Shown here: in pieces, positions 1-9,544 of the stretch | Numbering within the stretch: the stretch's first letter is position 1 | Layout: each line of letters opens with the position of its first letter | Assembly: GCF_014644535.1 (NCBI RefSeq) | Contig: NZ_BMKW01000003.1 | Span: forward strand, 62,001-126,000 | Length of the DNA: 64,000 nt | Reading direction: 5' to 3' | Source of the DNA: Neoroseomonas lacus | GTDB lineage: Bacteria > Pseudomonadota > Alphaproteobacteria > Acetobacterales > Acetobacteraceae | The notes under the pieces: generated by a model | Databases searched by the model: none | What the model saw: the letters and a program-made list of their open reading frames with translations, nothing else | What the model was told of the DNA's origin: nothing | Translations under genes and position numbers: made by a program

Positions 1-522
1 GCGGATGCGCTCGCCGATATAGGACGAGTTCGCCACCACAACATCCGGGTTCAACGCACTGGCGCGATCCCACATCCGCATCCGGTGCAGCAGGTGGCGC
101 GTGTACAGCCCCTTCAGCCCCGTCTCCATCCCCGCTTCGCGCAGATATTGATGCTGCAAATCCCACGCATAGCGCATCGGGCTGTGCACATAGCTGACAT
201 GAAGCTGCCCCGGCCCGGTCAGTACGCCCTTCGCCACCGCATGGGACGAGGACAGCACCAGATCATACCCAGACAGATCCAGTTGCTCGATCGCCACCGG
301 CATCAAGCCGAGGTACTTGCGGAAATGCTTCCGTGCCAGGGGAAGTCGCTGAATGAAGGTCGTCGTCACCTTCTTGCCGCGCAGGAAGCCGCGCTCGCTC
401 TCCGGCATGAAGTCGCACACCGCGAACAGGTCGGCCTCCGGCCATTCCGCGATCAATTGCTCGACGACGCGTTCCGACCCCGCATAGCTGTCCAGCCATT
501 CATGAACGATGGCGACTTTCAT
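1..522 (-). CDS. GT4-type glycosyltransferase, N-terminal part (cut by window edge)
   Basis: Reading leftward from ATG at 522, the frame stays open to base 1, so only the first 174 codons are present. The start MKVAIVHEWL and the stretch S-S-H-A-V-A-K-G are typical of the N-terminal domain of GT-B fold glycosyltransferases of family GT4, which transfer sugars from nucleotide donors to a growing lipid-linked glycan at the cytoplasmic membrane face. The donor-binding C-terminal domain lies outside the window, so specificity cannot be judged. The start overlaps the stop of the upstream glycosyltransferase by 4 nt (ATGA), so the two are probably translationally coupled in one polysaccharide operon. 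Confidence 0.85.
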   Translation of the reverse strand, partial: MKVAIVHEWLDSYAGSERVVEQLIAEWPEADLFAVCDFMPESERGFLRGKKVTTTFIQRLPLARKHFRKYLGLMPVAIEQLDLSGYDLVLSSSHAVAKGVLTGPGQLHVSYVHSPMRYAWDLQHQYLREAGMETGLKGLYTRHLLHRMRMWDRASALNPDVVVANSSYIGERIR

Positions 523-1589
523 GCGAGGCGGTCCTCAATCAGCGACAGCAACGCGCGCGCGGCCCGCTCCCAGGTGAACTCGGCCGCCCGCGCCAAGCCC
601 GCGCCTCGCATCCCCTCGCGCAATCCATCCTCCTCGATCAGCCGCACCAGCGCCTCGCGCAGCGTCGCCGGCTGCGCAGGGTCGAACCACAGCGCCGCCG
701 GCCCGCAGACTTCCGGCACCGCGCCAGCATGCGCCGCGACGACCGGGCAGCCACAGACCATCGCCTCCAGAGGCGGCAACCCAAAACCCTCATAGCGCGA
801 GGGAAATATCAGGCAGAGCGCGTTCTCATACAGCGCGCGCAGCTCGGCATCGGATACGCGACCAAGCACTCGCGCCGCCTCCGCCGCCACGCCGCCACCG
901 GCGCGGAACACCGCCGGGTCGGCCGCCCCGGCCACCGCCAGCACCAACCCGTGCTGCCCCAGCACCTCGGCCGCCGCACTCAGCGCCGAGAGATTCTTGT
1001 GCGCCGCCGGATTGCCCACCACCAGCGCATAGCGCGCCGGCTCCAACCCATGCCGCGCCAGCACCGCGCCATCGGCCGCCACGCGCAACACATGCTCGCC
1101 GCCTTCCGGCAGCACGCCGATCATCGCTTCATCGACTCCCAGCGCCGCTGCGATCCGCCCGCGCGAAAATTCGGACACCGTCAGCACTCTGGCCCCACCA
1201 CGCGCGAGCCGCTTCTGCAGCAGCCGATACCAGGTCCGGAACGCGAAGGAATACGACTCCGGCGTATCGAAGGCCCCGGCATCGTGGATCACCACTGCCT
1301 GCCGCGCCCCCGCGAAGATCGGCGCCGTATTGCCAAGGTTCACCAGGAAATCGCCGCCAACCGCGCGAGCGAGGTCGATCTGTTCCCAGGCCTGCCCGCC
1401 GCGCGTACCCACCGCCTCGGCGCGAAACCCGCGCAACCCGGCATCCCGCGCGCCCAGCGGATGCAGCACCCGCGCCGCCGGCCATTCCCCCGCCACGCAC
1501 AGCGCATCGGCGGCCGCGACGATCTCCGTCGCGAATCGCTGCACACCCGTCATGCCCTGCGTCAGGAACCGCCCGTTGATCGCGATCAT
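519..1589 (-). CDS. GT4 family glycosyltransferase
   Basis: A 356-residue protein of normal GT4 length. The N-terminus MIAINGRFLTQ and motif TGVQRFA are typical of mannosyl- or rhamnosyltransferase-like GT4 enzymes. The C-terminal donor-binding domain carries the E-x7-E signature inside EGFGLPPLE, preceded by the usual FPSRY. It should add a sugar to a lipid-linked surface polysaccharide; the sugar is unknown. The chosen ATG at 1589 overlaps the stop of the flippase gene by 4 nt. The frame stays open further upstream, but that part is antisense-like alanine/arginine-rich sequence overlapping the flippase gene, so it was left out. Confidence 0.9.
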   Translation of the reverse strand: MIAINGRFLTQGMTGVQRFATEIVAAADALCVAGEWPAARVLHPLGARDAGLRGFRAEAVGTRGGQAWEQIDLARAVGGDFLVNLGNTAPIFAGARQAVVIHDAGAFDTPESYSFAFRTWYRLLQKRLARGGARVLTVSEFSRGRIAAALGVDEAMIGVLPEGGEHVLRVAADGAVLARHGLEPARYALVVGNPAAHKNLSALSAAAEVLGQHGLVLAVAGAADPAVFRAGGGVAAEAARVLGRVSDAELRALYENALCLIFPSRYEGFGLPPLEAMVCGCPVVAAHAGAVPEVCGPAALWFDPAQPATLREALVRLIEEDGLREGMRGAGLARAAEFTWERAARALLSLIEDRLA

Positions 1590-3097
1590 GCCCGCGCTAG
1601 CCCAACCCGCCGCAGCAGCATCGCGCGGTCCTCCTCCGGCGCGATGCGCCACCCCAGTACGACCACCACCGCCAGCGTCACCACCCCCAGCAGCCCCGCC
1701 GCGATGAAGCCGGGCGCCACCACCATCAGCCCCAGCCCCACGCCCGCCGCCGCCAGCAACGGCAACAGCGCGCGCCCCGCCACGGCCGCCGGCGGATAGA
1801 ACCGCGCCGCCAACAGGAAACGCCCCGCGCAATCCGCCGCCGCGCGCAACGCCCAGGCGATCGCCGCGCCCTCGATCCCGATCAGCAGCAGCAACCCCGC
1901 GCCGAGCGGCAGGAACACCGCCGCCTGCACCAGCGAGAAGGTCGCCGTCACCTCGGGCCGCCCGATCGCATCCAGCAGCACCCCCGGCACGAAGGCGAGG
2001 CACGAGAAGAAAATCCCCACACCCAGGATACGCATCACCATCCCGCCGCCATCGGCAAACGCATTGCCCAGCCATAGCCACAGCAGCCAGGGCGCGAGCG
2101 CCACCAGCACCAGGCAGGCCGGCAGCACCAGCCCCGCGACGATCAGCGCGCCACGACGGAGCAACAGCGCCGTCCGCTCCGGCGCGGTGCGATAGGAGGA
2201 GGCAATGGCCGGCAACAACGCCTGCGCCACCGCCACGGGTAGGATCCACATGCGCATGACGAGGTCGAGCGGTGTCGCATAGAAGGCCACCGCCGTCAGC
2301 CCGATCACCGCGCCGACCAGGAATCGGTCGGCATAGAGCAGCATCTGCGTCAGCGCGCCCGACAGGCTCATCCACCCGCCCTGGCGCAGCAGCGGCCGCA
2401 GCAGCGCGAATCGCGCGCGATCCAACCCAAGCCGCGGCACGTCCTTCCAGGCCAGCGCCGCATAGGCCAGCCCGCTCGCCAGCCGCACCGCCACCAGCGC
2501 GAACATCACCCCCACCAGGCTGTCCCAGGCGAGCAGCGCCAGCACCGGCCCGAGGTAATAAAAAACGCTGACGGGCATGTTGACGATATTCGCCGCGCGA
2601 AACCGCTGCCACGCCGCCAGCACGCCCCACAGCGCCGCATTCAGCACCACCAGTGGCGCGGCCAACGCCAGCACGCGGAAGGCCGCCAGCGCCTCGGCCT
2701 CCAGCCCCGGCGGCACGATCAGCACATGGCGGATCAGCACCGGCATCAGGACATAGGCGAGCACCGCCATCACTGAGGAGAGCCCGAGCAGCGCATAGAT
2801 AGTGGCCCCGACCAGCGCCGGCGCGTCACGCCCGCGCCCTTCGCCGATTGCCTCCGACACCGCCCGGGTGAGCGCCATGCCCAGCCCGAGGTCGAACACC
2901 CCGAAGATGCCGACCATGGCGAGGGCGAGGGTGAACAACCCCCAGCGCTCCGTCCCCATCAGGTGCACCAGCACCGGGGTGATCACCAGTGCGATCAGCA
3001 GCGGCACGCCTCGCCCAAGCGCATTCCACAACACCCCGGAAACGAGCCGGCGCCCGCCGGCCCGGTCTTCCGGGCCCTCGGACGCCGTACCCGTCAT
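1586..3097 (-). CDS. Wzx-like polysaccharide flippase (oligosaccharide flippase family)
   Basis: A 503-residue, strongly hydrophobic protein with about 12-14 predicted membrane segments. The N-terminal pattern (VSGVLWNALGRGVPLLIALVI, then GIFGVFDLGLG) matches the polysaccharide biosynthesis/MATE-like flippase superfamily, which moves undecaprenyl-linked oligosaccharide units across the inner membrane. It lies between an initiating sugar transferase and two glycosyltransferases, as expected in a Wzx/Wzy-type cluster, although no Wzy polymerase is recognisable here. The start at 3097 was preferred over the in-frame ATG at 3262, because the extra 55 residues are arginine/proline-rich and overlap the preceding gene. 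Confidence 0.85.
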   Translation of the reverse strand: MTGTASEGPEDRAGGRRLVSGVLWNALGRGVPLLIALVITPVLVHLMGTERWGLFTLALAMVGIFGVFDLGLGMALTRAVSEAIGEGRGRDAPALVGATIYALLGLSSVMAVLAYVLMPVLIRHVLIVPPGLEAEALAAFRVLALAAPLVVLNAALWGVLAAWQRFRAANIVNMPVSVFYYLGPVLALLAWDSLVGVMFALVAVRLASGLAYAALAWKDVPRLGLDRARFALLRPLLRQGGWMSLSGALTQMLLYADRFLVGAVIGLTAVAFYATPLDLVMRMWILPVAVAQALLPAIASSYRTAPERTALLLRRGALIVAGLVLPACLVLVALAPWLLWLWLGNAFADGGGMVMRILGVGIFFSCLAFVPGVLLDAIGRPEVTATFSLVQAAVFLPLGAGLLLLIGIEGAAIAWALRAAADCAGRFLLAARFYPPAAVAGRALLPLLAAAGVGLGLMVVAPGFIAAGLLGVVTLAVVVVLGWRIAPEEDRAMLLRRVGLARA

Positions 3098-3125
3098 CGG
3101 ATGGGTTCCCTGTGTCGCCCGTCGC

Positions 3126-3815
3126 TCAGTGGGCGCCGCGGCGGGACAGCACCGCCACGGGGGTCTTGAGCAGGATGCGCATATCAGCCAGCAGCGAGGG
3201 CTGCGAGACATAGGCGACATCGAGCGCCACGCGCTGGTCGTAGGAGGTCTCCGACCGGCCACTCACCTGCCACAGGCCGGTGATGCCCGGGCGCACCGTC
3301 AGGTAATGGGCCGCGGCCGCGCCGTAATACTGGTCAAGCTCGGTCAGCGTCACTGGGCGGGGGCCGACGATCGCCATCTCGCCGCGCAGCACGTTGATCA
3401 GCTGCGGCAGTTCGTCGAGCGAGGTGGCGCGCAGGAAGTGGCCGATCCGCGTGATGCGCGGGTCGTTCTTCAGCTTGCGCGTCGCATCCCATTCGGCGCG
3501 CGCCGCCGGGTCGGCGGCCAGCAGCGCCTCGAGCCGCGCCTGGCTGTCCACCACCATCGAGCGGAACTTCAGGCAGCCGAAGATGGTGCCGAAGCGGCCG
3601 ACGCGCGGATGGGCGTAGAAGGCCGGGCCGCCATCCATCCGCACCATCAGCGAGACGACCAGGAAGAAGGGGGCGGCCAGCAGCAGCGCTGTGGCGGCGA
3701 TCGCGATATCCATCGCGCGCTTGGCCATCGGCGTGAAGCGGGCGGTGCGATAGCCGCCGATGGCACCAGCCATGGCACCTCGCGGGGGGAGGGGACCAAC
3801 CGGAACGCTGGACAT
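3126..3815 (-). CDS. Undecaprenyl-phosphate sugar phosphotransferase (ExoY/WbaP type)
   Basis: About 229 residues. One N-terminal membrane anchor (AMDIAIAATALLLAAPFFLVV) precedes a bacterial sugar transferase domain: LKFRSMVVD, then KLKNDPRITRIGHFLRATSLDELPQ, VGPRPV and RPGITGLWQVSGRS. These are hallmarks of the enzymes that put the first sugar phosphate on undecaprenyl phosphate. The protein is short, like ExoY, and lacks the long multi-spanning N-terminus of full WbaP. It heads the leftward glycan operon. Possible starts lie at 3845, 3815 and 3773; 3815 has AGAAGG upstream, though the spacing (12 nt) is long. The exact start is therefore uncertain. Confidence 0.88.
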   Translation of the reverse strand: MSSVPVGPLPPRGAMAGAIGGYRTARFTPMAKRAMDIAIAATALLLAAPFFLVVSLMVRMDGGPAFYAHPRVGRFGTIFGCLKFRSMVVDSQARLEALLAADPAARAEWDATRKLKNDPRITRIGHFLRATSLDELPQLINVLRGEMAIVGPRPVTLTELDQYYGAAAAHYLTVRPGITGLWQVSGRSETSYDQRVALDVAYVSQPSLLADMRILLKTPVAVLSRRGAH

Positions 3816-4199
3816 GATCGTCAACGGCCTTCTGGGTGACGCCATCGCCGGCGGGGGGACCGACGAAAGCCATAGTGGGTTCTCAGGCCTGGCCGCTTTC
3901 TCCCTCGTTACTGGGGTGGGCGATCCGGGCCTTCGGTTGATCCTGAATATCTTCTCTGGCGCTGTCCGATTTGGGACCTGCTTGCGGCGGGATTGTGGCG
4001 GCGCAGCATGACGTTGCGAATTTTTGCGACGCCTTGCCGGCGCGCTCTCACGGCCCTAGACGGCGGCCAATCCCACGGAAAGTGCCGCCCGTTCCGGCGA
4101 GCCACCATATATTGCTGACGCAACGTATTTTTCGCCCCGTCGCGACAAGGCCGAAAAGAGGCAGGGCCTCAATCTCGGCGCCGAATTTCTCGTTCTGGA
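3816..4199. other. Divergent intergenic region with a TTGC-TGAC-GCAA dyad
   Basis: No gene is supported in these 384 bases, which separate the leftward glycan operon from the rightward membrane-protein gene and must hold both promoters. Most of it is GC-rich and unremarkable. The stretch 4107-4128 is AT-richer than its surroundings and contains an inverted repeat, ATA-N2-TTGC around TGAC and then GCAA-N2-TAT, a possible operator. I could not assign -35/-10 boxes with confidence. Confidence 0.35.
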
Positions 4200-5828
4200 G
4201 TGACGCCGCTGTCCGCCCGATCTGAGACCATCTTCGCCTATGGCTTCGCGCTGCTGCTCGGCCTGGCGCTGGTGCTGGCCACCTTCCCGCTGGACTTCCT
4301 GCTGCCGCAGGCCGGCGGGCCCTGGGCGCCGCAGGGCGATGCCGCCCAGCACGCCATCGCGCAGCGTTATTTTCTTGGCGATGCCTGGCGCTGGCCGCCG
4401 CTGCATGTCGCCAACCTGCTTGCCCCCGAGGGGCTGAACATTGCCTTCGCCGACGGCATCCCGCTGTTGGCATTGCCGCTCAAGGCATTGCGCGACCTGC
4501 TGCCGGCCGGCTTCCACGGCATCGGCCTGTGGTACGCCATCGCCTGGGTGATGCAGCCGCTCGCCGCGGTGTGGTGCCTGCGCGCGGCAGGGGAGAAGCG
4601 CCTGCTGCCGGCCATCGCGGCAGCACTCGCCGCCTCCGCCATGCCGGCCTTCATCAACCGCTACGGCCACGCCGCGCTGACCGGTCATTTCACGCTGTTG
4701 ATCGGCCTCGGCCTGTATCTGCGCCTGGTGCGGCACCAATCGGCCCGGCTGTGGCTGCTGGCGGTGCTGACCTCGGTCGGCACGCTGCTGGTGCATCCCT
4801 ATCTCGGCGCGATGGCCCTCGCGCTGCTCGCCGCCGTGCCGCTCACCCTGCTGCTGCGCGGCGAGCACGGCTGGTTCGCCGCCGGCCTCGGTGTGGTCGC
4901 CTGCGCCGGCGCGGTGGGCGCGACCATGGCCGCCTTCGGCTATCTCGGCGCCAAGGGCGATGGCGGCTATGGTGACTTCGCGCTGAACCTGCTCTCCCCG
5001 GTCTGGCCCTGGCGCTCCTGGTTCCTCGGCGGCCTGGTCGGGCGCGAGATCGACGCCACCGGTCATGGCGGCTGGGAAGGCTACAACTGGCTGGGCCTCG
5101 GCCTGCTGGCCGGCCTGCTGGCGTTGCTGGCGCTGACGCCGCGTGCGGTCGCACACGCGCTGCGCCGCCATGCCGGGCTGGCGATCGTGCTGCTGGGGCT
5201 GACCTTGCTCGCCATCTCCTTCCGCATCGGGGCCGGCACGGCGGCGGTGCTCGACCTCGGCCCGCCGCCCGGCTTCCTCGAACAATTCCGCGCCTCCGGT
5301 CGCTTCTTCTGGCCCGTCGGCACGGCGCTGCTGGTCGGCACCATCGCGCTGCTGGCGCGGCTGCCGCGCCTCGGGATCCCGGCGGCGCTGCTGCTCGGCC
5401 TCGTGCAATTTGCCGATGCCCAACCAAACCGCACCGCCATAGCCAGTTGGGCGCAGACGCGCGAGCCCTGGTCGGTCGATGCCCCCGCGCTGCGCCGCCT
5501 TTTCGCCGAGGCGGACCGCCTGACCCTGCTGCCGAGCTGGCCCTGCGTCACCCCGCCCGACACCATCGGCGATCATGCGCGTCAATTGCAGGTGCTCAGC
5601 CTCGCCGCCGAACGCCCGCTGCCGGCGAACACCATGTACGTCGCGCGCTGGCGCGGCGAACGCCCACGCTGCGACGACGCGGCAACCCTCGCCGCGCCGC
5701 TCGCCCCCGGCGAATTGCGGCTCATCCTGCCCGGCGCGCGCGATGCGGCACTGGCGACGATGCCCGGCGCCGCCACTGCCTGCACCCCGGTCGGCGAGTT
5801 GCTCGCCTGCCGCCTCACTCCGCGCTGA
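4200..5828 (+). CDS. Multi-spanning membrane protein, DUF6311-like / glycosyltransferase-like
   Basis: 542 residues starting at GTG (4200), with about ten hydrophobic segments, followed by a polar C-terminal domain of about 130 residues. The early motif PQGDAAQHAIAQRYFLGDAW (acidic residue in the first external loop) and the conserved H-A-A-L-T-G-H-F loop resemble DUF6311-type membrane proteins and GT-C-fold sugar transferases, which use polyprenyl-linked donors on the periplasmic side. Catalytic activity is inference. It faces a GtrB-like polyprenyl glycosyltransferase and overlaps it tail to tail by 14 nt. A GtrB enzyme makes the polyprenyl-linked donor that a GT-C enzyme would use, so the two may work together. 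Confidence 0.6.
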   Translation: MTPLSARSETIFAYGFALLLGLALVLATFPLDFLLPQAGGPWAPQGDAAQHAIAQRYFLGDAWRWPPLHVANLLAPEGLNIAFADGIPLLALPLKALRDLLPAGFHGIGLWYAIAWVMQPLAAVWCLRAAGEKRLLPAIAAALAASAMPAFINRYGHAALTGHFTLLIGLGLYLRLVRHQSARLWLLAVLTSVGTLLVHPYLGAMALALLAAVPLTLLLRGEHGWFAAGLGVVACAGAVGATMAAFGYLGAKGDGGYGDFALNLLSPVWPWRSWFLGGLVGREIDATGHGGWEGYNWLGLGLLAGLLALLALTPRAVAHALRRHAGLAIVLLGLTLLAISFRIGAGTAAVLDLGPPPGFLEQFRASGRFFWPVGTALLVGTIALLARLPRLGIPAALLLGLVQFADAQPNRTAIASWAQTREPWSVDAPALRRLFAEADRLTLLPSWPCVTPPDTIGDHARQLQVLSLAAERPLPANTMYVARWRGERPRCDDAATLAAPLAPGELRLILPGARDAALATMPGAATACTPVGELLACRLTPR

Positions 5829-6777
5829 CGCGGCTCGGCACGTATCGTTCGGTGAAATACAGCGGCCGCTGCTTCGTCTCGTTGAAGATGCGCCCGAGAT
5901 ACTCGCCGATGATCCCGAGCATCATCATCTGCACCCCGCCGAGGAACAGCACCACGGCGAGTAGCGACGGATAGCCGGCGACCGGATTGCCGAAGAAGAA
6001 GGTGCGCACCAGCAACTGCGTCAGGTAGAGCACCGCCCCGATTGCGGTGAACAACCCGACATAGGTCGCCACCTTCAGCGGCGCGACGGTGAAGGAGGTG
6101 ATCCCCTCCAGCGAGAAATTCCACAGCTTCCAGTAGTTCCACTTGGTGGTGCCGGCCGCCCGCGCCGCGCGATCGTAGCGCACCGCCTTGGCCGGGAAGC
6201 CGATCCAGGCGAACAGCCCCTTCATGAAGCGATGCTGTTCGCGCAGCTTGAGCAGCGCATCCAGCGCGCGGCGCGACAGCAGCCGGAAATCGCCGGTATC
6301 CGGCGGCAGCTGCACCTTACCGCCGAGGCGCTGCATGACGCGATAGAAGCCGTGCGCCGTCGCCTTCTTCACCCAGCTCTCGCCCTCGCGGGTGTTGCGC
6401 TGGGCATAGACGACGTCGAAACCCTCCCGCCAGGTGGCGATCAGCGCCGGGATCACCTCCGGCGGGTCCTGCAGGTCGGCGTCGATCACCACCACCGCCT
6501 CGGCGGCGCGCGCATGGTCGAGCCCGGCGGTCAGCGCGATCTCCTTGCCGAAATTGCGCGACAGATTGACCACCGCGACGCGCGGATCGGCCGCCTGCAG
6601 CCCGCTCATGACCGCGAGCGTGGTGTCGCGCGACCCGTCATTCACATAGACGACCTCCCACGCCATGCCGATGCCCTCCAGGGCCGAGGCCAGGCGCCGA
6701 TGGAACTCGGGCAGCACCTCCTGCTCGTTATAGGCAGGGACGACGACAGAGAGCGCGGGCGCGTCAGGTTCGGGCAT
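5815..6777 (-). CDS. GtrB/DPM1-like polyprenyl-phosphate glycosyltransferase (GT2)
   Basis: 320 residues. The N-terminal GT-A domain has VVVPAYNEQEVL, VNDGSRD and the D-x-D region VVIDADLQDPPEV, then TGDFRLLSRRA, which is typical of bactoprenol glucosyltransferases. Two membrane helices follow near residues 235-260 and 270-295 (ATYVGLFTAIGAVLYLTQLLV and LLAVVLFLGGVQMMMLGIIGEYL), and the protein ends with the family's IFNETKQRPLY. It should transfer a sugar from UDP-sugar to undecaprenyl phosphate for O-antigen or glycan decoration. The 3' end overlaps the convergent membrane-protein gene. No GtrA-type small flippase is next to it. Confidence 0.9.
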   Translation of the reverse strand: MPEPDAPALSVVVPAYNEQEVLPEFHRRLASALEGIGMAWEVVYVNDGSRDTTLAVMSGLQAADPRVAVVNLSRNFGKEIALTAGLDHARAAEAVVVIDADLQDPPEVIPALIATWREGFDVVYAQRNTREGESWVKKATAHGFYRVMQRLGGKVQLPPDTGDFRLLSRRALDALLKLREQHRFMKGLFAWIGFPAKAVRYDRAARAAGTTKWNYWKLWNFSLEGITSFTVAPLKVATYVGLFTAIGAVLYLTQLLVRTFFFGNPVAGYPSLLAVVLFLGGVQMMMLGIIGEYLGRIFNETKQRPLYFTERYVPSRVSAE

Positions 6778-6861
6778 CGGGCATTCCAGGCTGGCGGGCA
6801 GGGCGTCCGCCGGTCCGCCCCAGGATCAGCACGCAGACGGCCAAATCAAGGCGCCTCTGCG

Positions 6862-7827
6862 TCATGTCTGGACGAACAGGTTCAACTCCGTCGCGATGAC
6901 CTCCCATTCGCGCAGGCAGCGGGCGATGTCCTCGCGGAAAGCCGCTGGGCCGAGCCAGGCGGGGATGGTGTCGATCTCGAGCAGCCGCCGCTGGGTGGCG
7001 CTGTCCGCCATGATGCGCTCGAACAGCCCCGCGCTGCGGTCGAGGATCGCCTGCGGTGTCCGTGCCGGCGCCAGCAGCCCGATGAAGCCCGAAAAGGCGA
7101 AGCGCCGCGAATACCCGATCTCCTCCATCAGCGGCACTTCGGGCAGGGAGGGCAGGCGCCGCGTGCCCGACAGCGCCAGTGGCCGGATGCGGCGCGAACG
7201 GACCGCCCCTCCGCTTGCGGCCATGGAATGAAAGGCGCAGGCCACATTGCCCGCCAGCATGTCCTGCAGCATCGGCCCTTCGCCGCGATAGGCGACATGG
7301 GTCATGTCGAGCCGCGCCTCATCCGAGAACATCTGCCCATAGGCATGCCCCGAGGAGCCCGGCGCATAGGAGCCGAAGGACAGGTCCTTGCCCCGTGCCC
7401 ACGCGACGAATTCGGCGACCGTGTCGCCCTGCGTCGAGGGCGAGGCGCAGAGCACGAGCGGCGTCACACCCAGCTTGCCGATCGGCGCGAAATCGTTGAC
7501 CGGGTCATAGGGAAAGCGCCGCAGCACGACCGGCGAGGTGACATGGGTCGTGATGGTGAACAGCATCGTATAGCCGTCAGGTGTCGCGCGCGCCGCCGCC
7601 TCGGTCCCGATCAGCCCTCCTGCGCCGCCGCGATTGTCGATGACGATGGGCTGGCCGAGCGCGGCCGCCATCGGCTCGGAGATCATCCGAGCCCACAGGT
7701 CGGTCGAGCCGCCAGGCGGGAAGGGGACGATCCAGCGGATCGGCCGATCCGGCCAGCTACCCTGCGCCAGGGCCGGGCGGGCCAGCACCAGCCCCGCCGA
7801 TGCCGCAAAAACACCTCTGCGCCGCAT
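6862..7827 (-). CDS. Bug/TctC family periplasmic solute-binding receptor
   Basis: 321 residues with a signal peptide (MRRRGVFAASAGLVLARPALAQ), then the receptor pattern WPDRPIRWIVPFPPGGSTD, followed by VIDNRGGAGGLIGTEAAARATPDGYTML. These are the signature blocks of the Bug family, which bind small carboxylates or amides in the periplasm for tripartite tricarboxylate (TTT) transporters. No TctA or TctB membrane subunit lies nearby, so the ligand and permease are unknown. It is divergent from the amidase operon, which hints at an amide or carbamoyl ligand (inference). A strong GAGGAGG ribosome-binding site precedes the ATG. Confidence 0.92.
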   Translation of the reverse strand: MRRRGVFAASAGLVLARPALAQGSWPDRPIRWIVPFPPGGSTDLWARMISEPMAAALGQPIVIDNRGGAGGLIGTEAAARATPDGYTMLFTITTHVTSPVVLRRFPYDPVNDFAPIGKLGVTPLVLCASPSTQGDTVAEFVAWARGKDLSFGSYAPGSSGHAYGQMFSDEARLDMTHVAYRGEGPMLQDMLAGNVACAFHSMAASGGAVRSRRIRPLALSGTRRLPSLPEVPLMEEIGYSRRFAFSGFIGLLAPARTPQAILDRSAGLFERIMADSATQRRLLEIDTIPAWLGPAAFREDIARCLREWEVIATELNLFVQT

Positions 7828-7938
7828 GCGCGTTTCCTCCTCATTTTATTGCGTGGAGCCTACTGACCGGACGTCATGGGCGGCAACAGATCGGCGCGGG
7901 GATTGCATTCAAAGCGTCGACACCGGAGCCTTTGCCGC

Positions 7939-8136
7939 ATGCCCGACGCCACGCCGCCCAACCCCGACGCCGTCATCGACGCCCTGCTGCCCGCCACCGG
8001 CATCCCGCTCGACCCGGCCTGGCGCGCGGCGGTGGCCGCCAACCTCGCCGTGGCCGGTGCCATAGCGGCCGCGCTGCAATCCTTCCCGCTGCCCGACGCG
8101 CTGGAACCCGCCGCGGTCTTCGAGCCCGGCCGATGA
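7939..8136 (+). CDS. AtzG-like small subunit (DUF4089)
   Basis: A 65-residue acidic/hydrophobic protein (MPDATPPNPDAV..., [12 protein letters not shown] at the end) that matches the size and pattern of AtzG-like DUF4089 proteins. AtzG is the small partner of the carboxybiuret hydrolase AtzE in cyanuric acid degradation and related Hpx pathways. The stop overlaps the start of the AtzE-like amidase by 4 nt (ATGA), the arrangement expected for obligate partners. The upstream in-frame ATG at 7876 was rejected because it adds a basic, unrelated 21-residue extension. Confidence 0.72.
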   Translation: MPDATPPNPDAVIDALLPATGIPLDPAWRAAVAANLAVAGAIAAALQSFPLPDALEPAAVFEPGR

Positions 8137-9542
8137 GCCTCGAATCGCTGCTCGATTGTGATGCGGTCGGCATTGCCACGGCCTTCCGCGCGGGCGATGC
8201 CAGCGCTGCCGAGATCGCCGAGGCCGCCCTCGCGCGCATCGCGGCGCGCAACCCGGTGCTCAACGCTTTCACCGACGTGACGGCCGACCGCGCGCGGATG
8301 CAGGCCGCCGCGCTGGACGCCGCGCGCGCGCGTGGCGACGCGGTGCCGACGCTCGCCGCCGCACCCTTCGCGGCGAAGAACCTGTTCGACATTGCCGGGC
8401 TGGTGACGCGCGCCGGGTCGCGCATCAACCGCGACCACCCGCCGGCCGGCGCTGACGCGACCCTGGTGACGCGCTTGGAGGCCGCCGGCGCGCTGCTGCT
8501 TGGTGGGCTGAACATGGGCGAATACGCCTATGACTTCACCGGCGAGAACGCCCATGATGGCCCCTCGCGCAACCCGCGCGACACCACGCGCATGACCGGC
8601 GGCTCCTCCGGCGGGTCGGGCGGCGCGGTGGCCGGCGGGATGGCGACCATCGCGCTCGGCTCGGACACCAACGGCTCGATCCGCGTGCCCTCCTCCTTCT
8701 GTGGCACCTTCGGCCTGAAGCCGACCTATGGCCGGCTGTCGCGCGGCCATTCCTTCCCCTTCGTCGCCGCGCTCGATCATGTCGGCCCGCTGTCGCGCTC
8801 GGTGCGCGACCTCGCCGCCTCCTACGACGCGATGCAGGGGCCGGACCCGCTCGACCCCGGCTGCACGCGACGCGCGCCCGAACCGATCGGCGCGGGCTTC
8901 GATTCCGGCATCGCCGGGCTGCGCATCGCCCGGCTCGGCGGCTGGTTCGCCCGCCACCGCCTGGCCGAGAGCGATGCCGCCCTCGACCTCGCCTGCACCG
9001 CGCTCGGCGTCACCGCCGAAGCCGCGCTGCCCGAAGCCGAGCGTGCCCGCGGCGCCGCCTTCCTCATCACCATGGCCGAGGCCGCCGAATTCCACCTGCC
9101 GCGCCTGCGCATCCGCCCGGCTGATTTCGACCCGGCGGTGCGCGACCGCCTGATCGCCGGCGCGCTGCTGCCGGCATCATGGGTGCAGACCGCGCAACGC
9201 TTCCGCCGCTGGTTCGCCGCCGAGGCGGCGGCGCTGTTCCGCCACCACGACATCCTGCTCGCGCCCGCCACGCCGATGTACGCCCCGCGGCTCGGCACCC
9301 AGGCCGTCACGCTCGATGGCGTTGAACTGCCGCTGCGGCCGAATATCGGCGTCTATACCCAGCCGATCTCCTTCATCGGCCTGCCGGTGGTCGCCGTGCC
9401 ACTGTGGCCGGCCGGCCAGGCGCTGCCGCTCGCCGTGCAGGTGATCGCGCCAGCCTGGCGGGAGGACCTCGCCCTGCGCGTCGCCCGCCAATTGGAACGC
9501 GACGGCATCGCCTGCGCCCCCGTCGCCGCTTTCGGAGCCTGA
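8133..9542 (+). CDS. AtzE-family amidase (amidase signature enzyme)
   Basis: 469 residues with the complete amidase signature: catalytic Lys82 in AAKNLF, the Ser-rich block [15 protein letters not shown] around residues 155-169, and the nucleophile Ser182 in [11 protein letters not shown]. The flanking small AtzG-like and AtzH-like proteins point to the AtzE group (1-carboxybiuret hydrolase or oxalurate/allophanate-type amidohydrolases) rather than GatA. GatA would normally sit with GatB and GatC, which are absent here. It should hydrolyse a carbamoyl or amide bond in the cytoplasm. The true substrate may differ from carboxybiuret, since no other cyanurate-pathway gene is in the window. Confidence 0.85.
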   Translation: MSLESLLDCDAVGIATAFRAGDASAAEIAEAALARIAARNPVLNAFTDVTADRARMQAAALDAARARGDAVPTLAAAPFAAKNLFDIAGLVTRAGSRINRDHPPAGADATLVTRLEAAGALLLGGLNMGEYAYDFTGENAHDGPSRNPRDTTRMTGGSSGGSGGAVAGGMATIALGSDTNGSIRVPSSFCGTFGLKPTYGRLSRGHSFPFVAALDHVGPLSRSVRDLAASYDAMQGPDPLDPGCTRRAPEPIGAGFDSGIAGLRIARLGGWFARHRLAESDAALDLACTALGVTAEAALPEAERARGAAFLITMAEAAEFHLPRLRIRPADFDPAVRDRLIAGALLPASWVQTAQRFRRWFAAEAAALFRHHDILLAPATPMYAPRLGTQAVTLDGVELPLRPNIGVYTQPISFIGLPVVAVPLWPAGQALPLAVQVIAPAWREDLALRVARQLERDGIACAPVAAFGA

Positions 9543-9544
9543 CC

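Noticed and set aside
1590-2630. N-terminal extension of the GT4 glycosyltransferase frame
   Set aside because: The extra sequence is antisense-like and overlaps the flippase gene, while the real protein starts with MIAINGRFL.
4056-5585. Long minus-strand Gln/Arg-rich frame (509 aa)
   Set aside because: It is the antisense of a membrane-protein gene with clear hydrophobic periodicity; no plausible family pattern.
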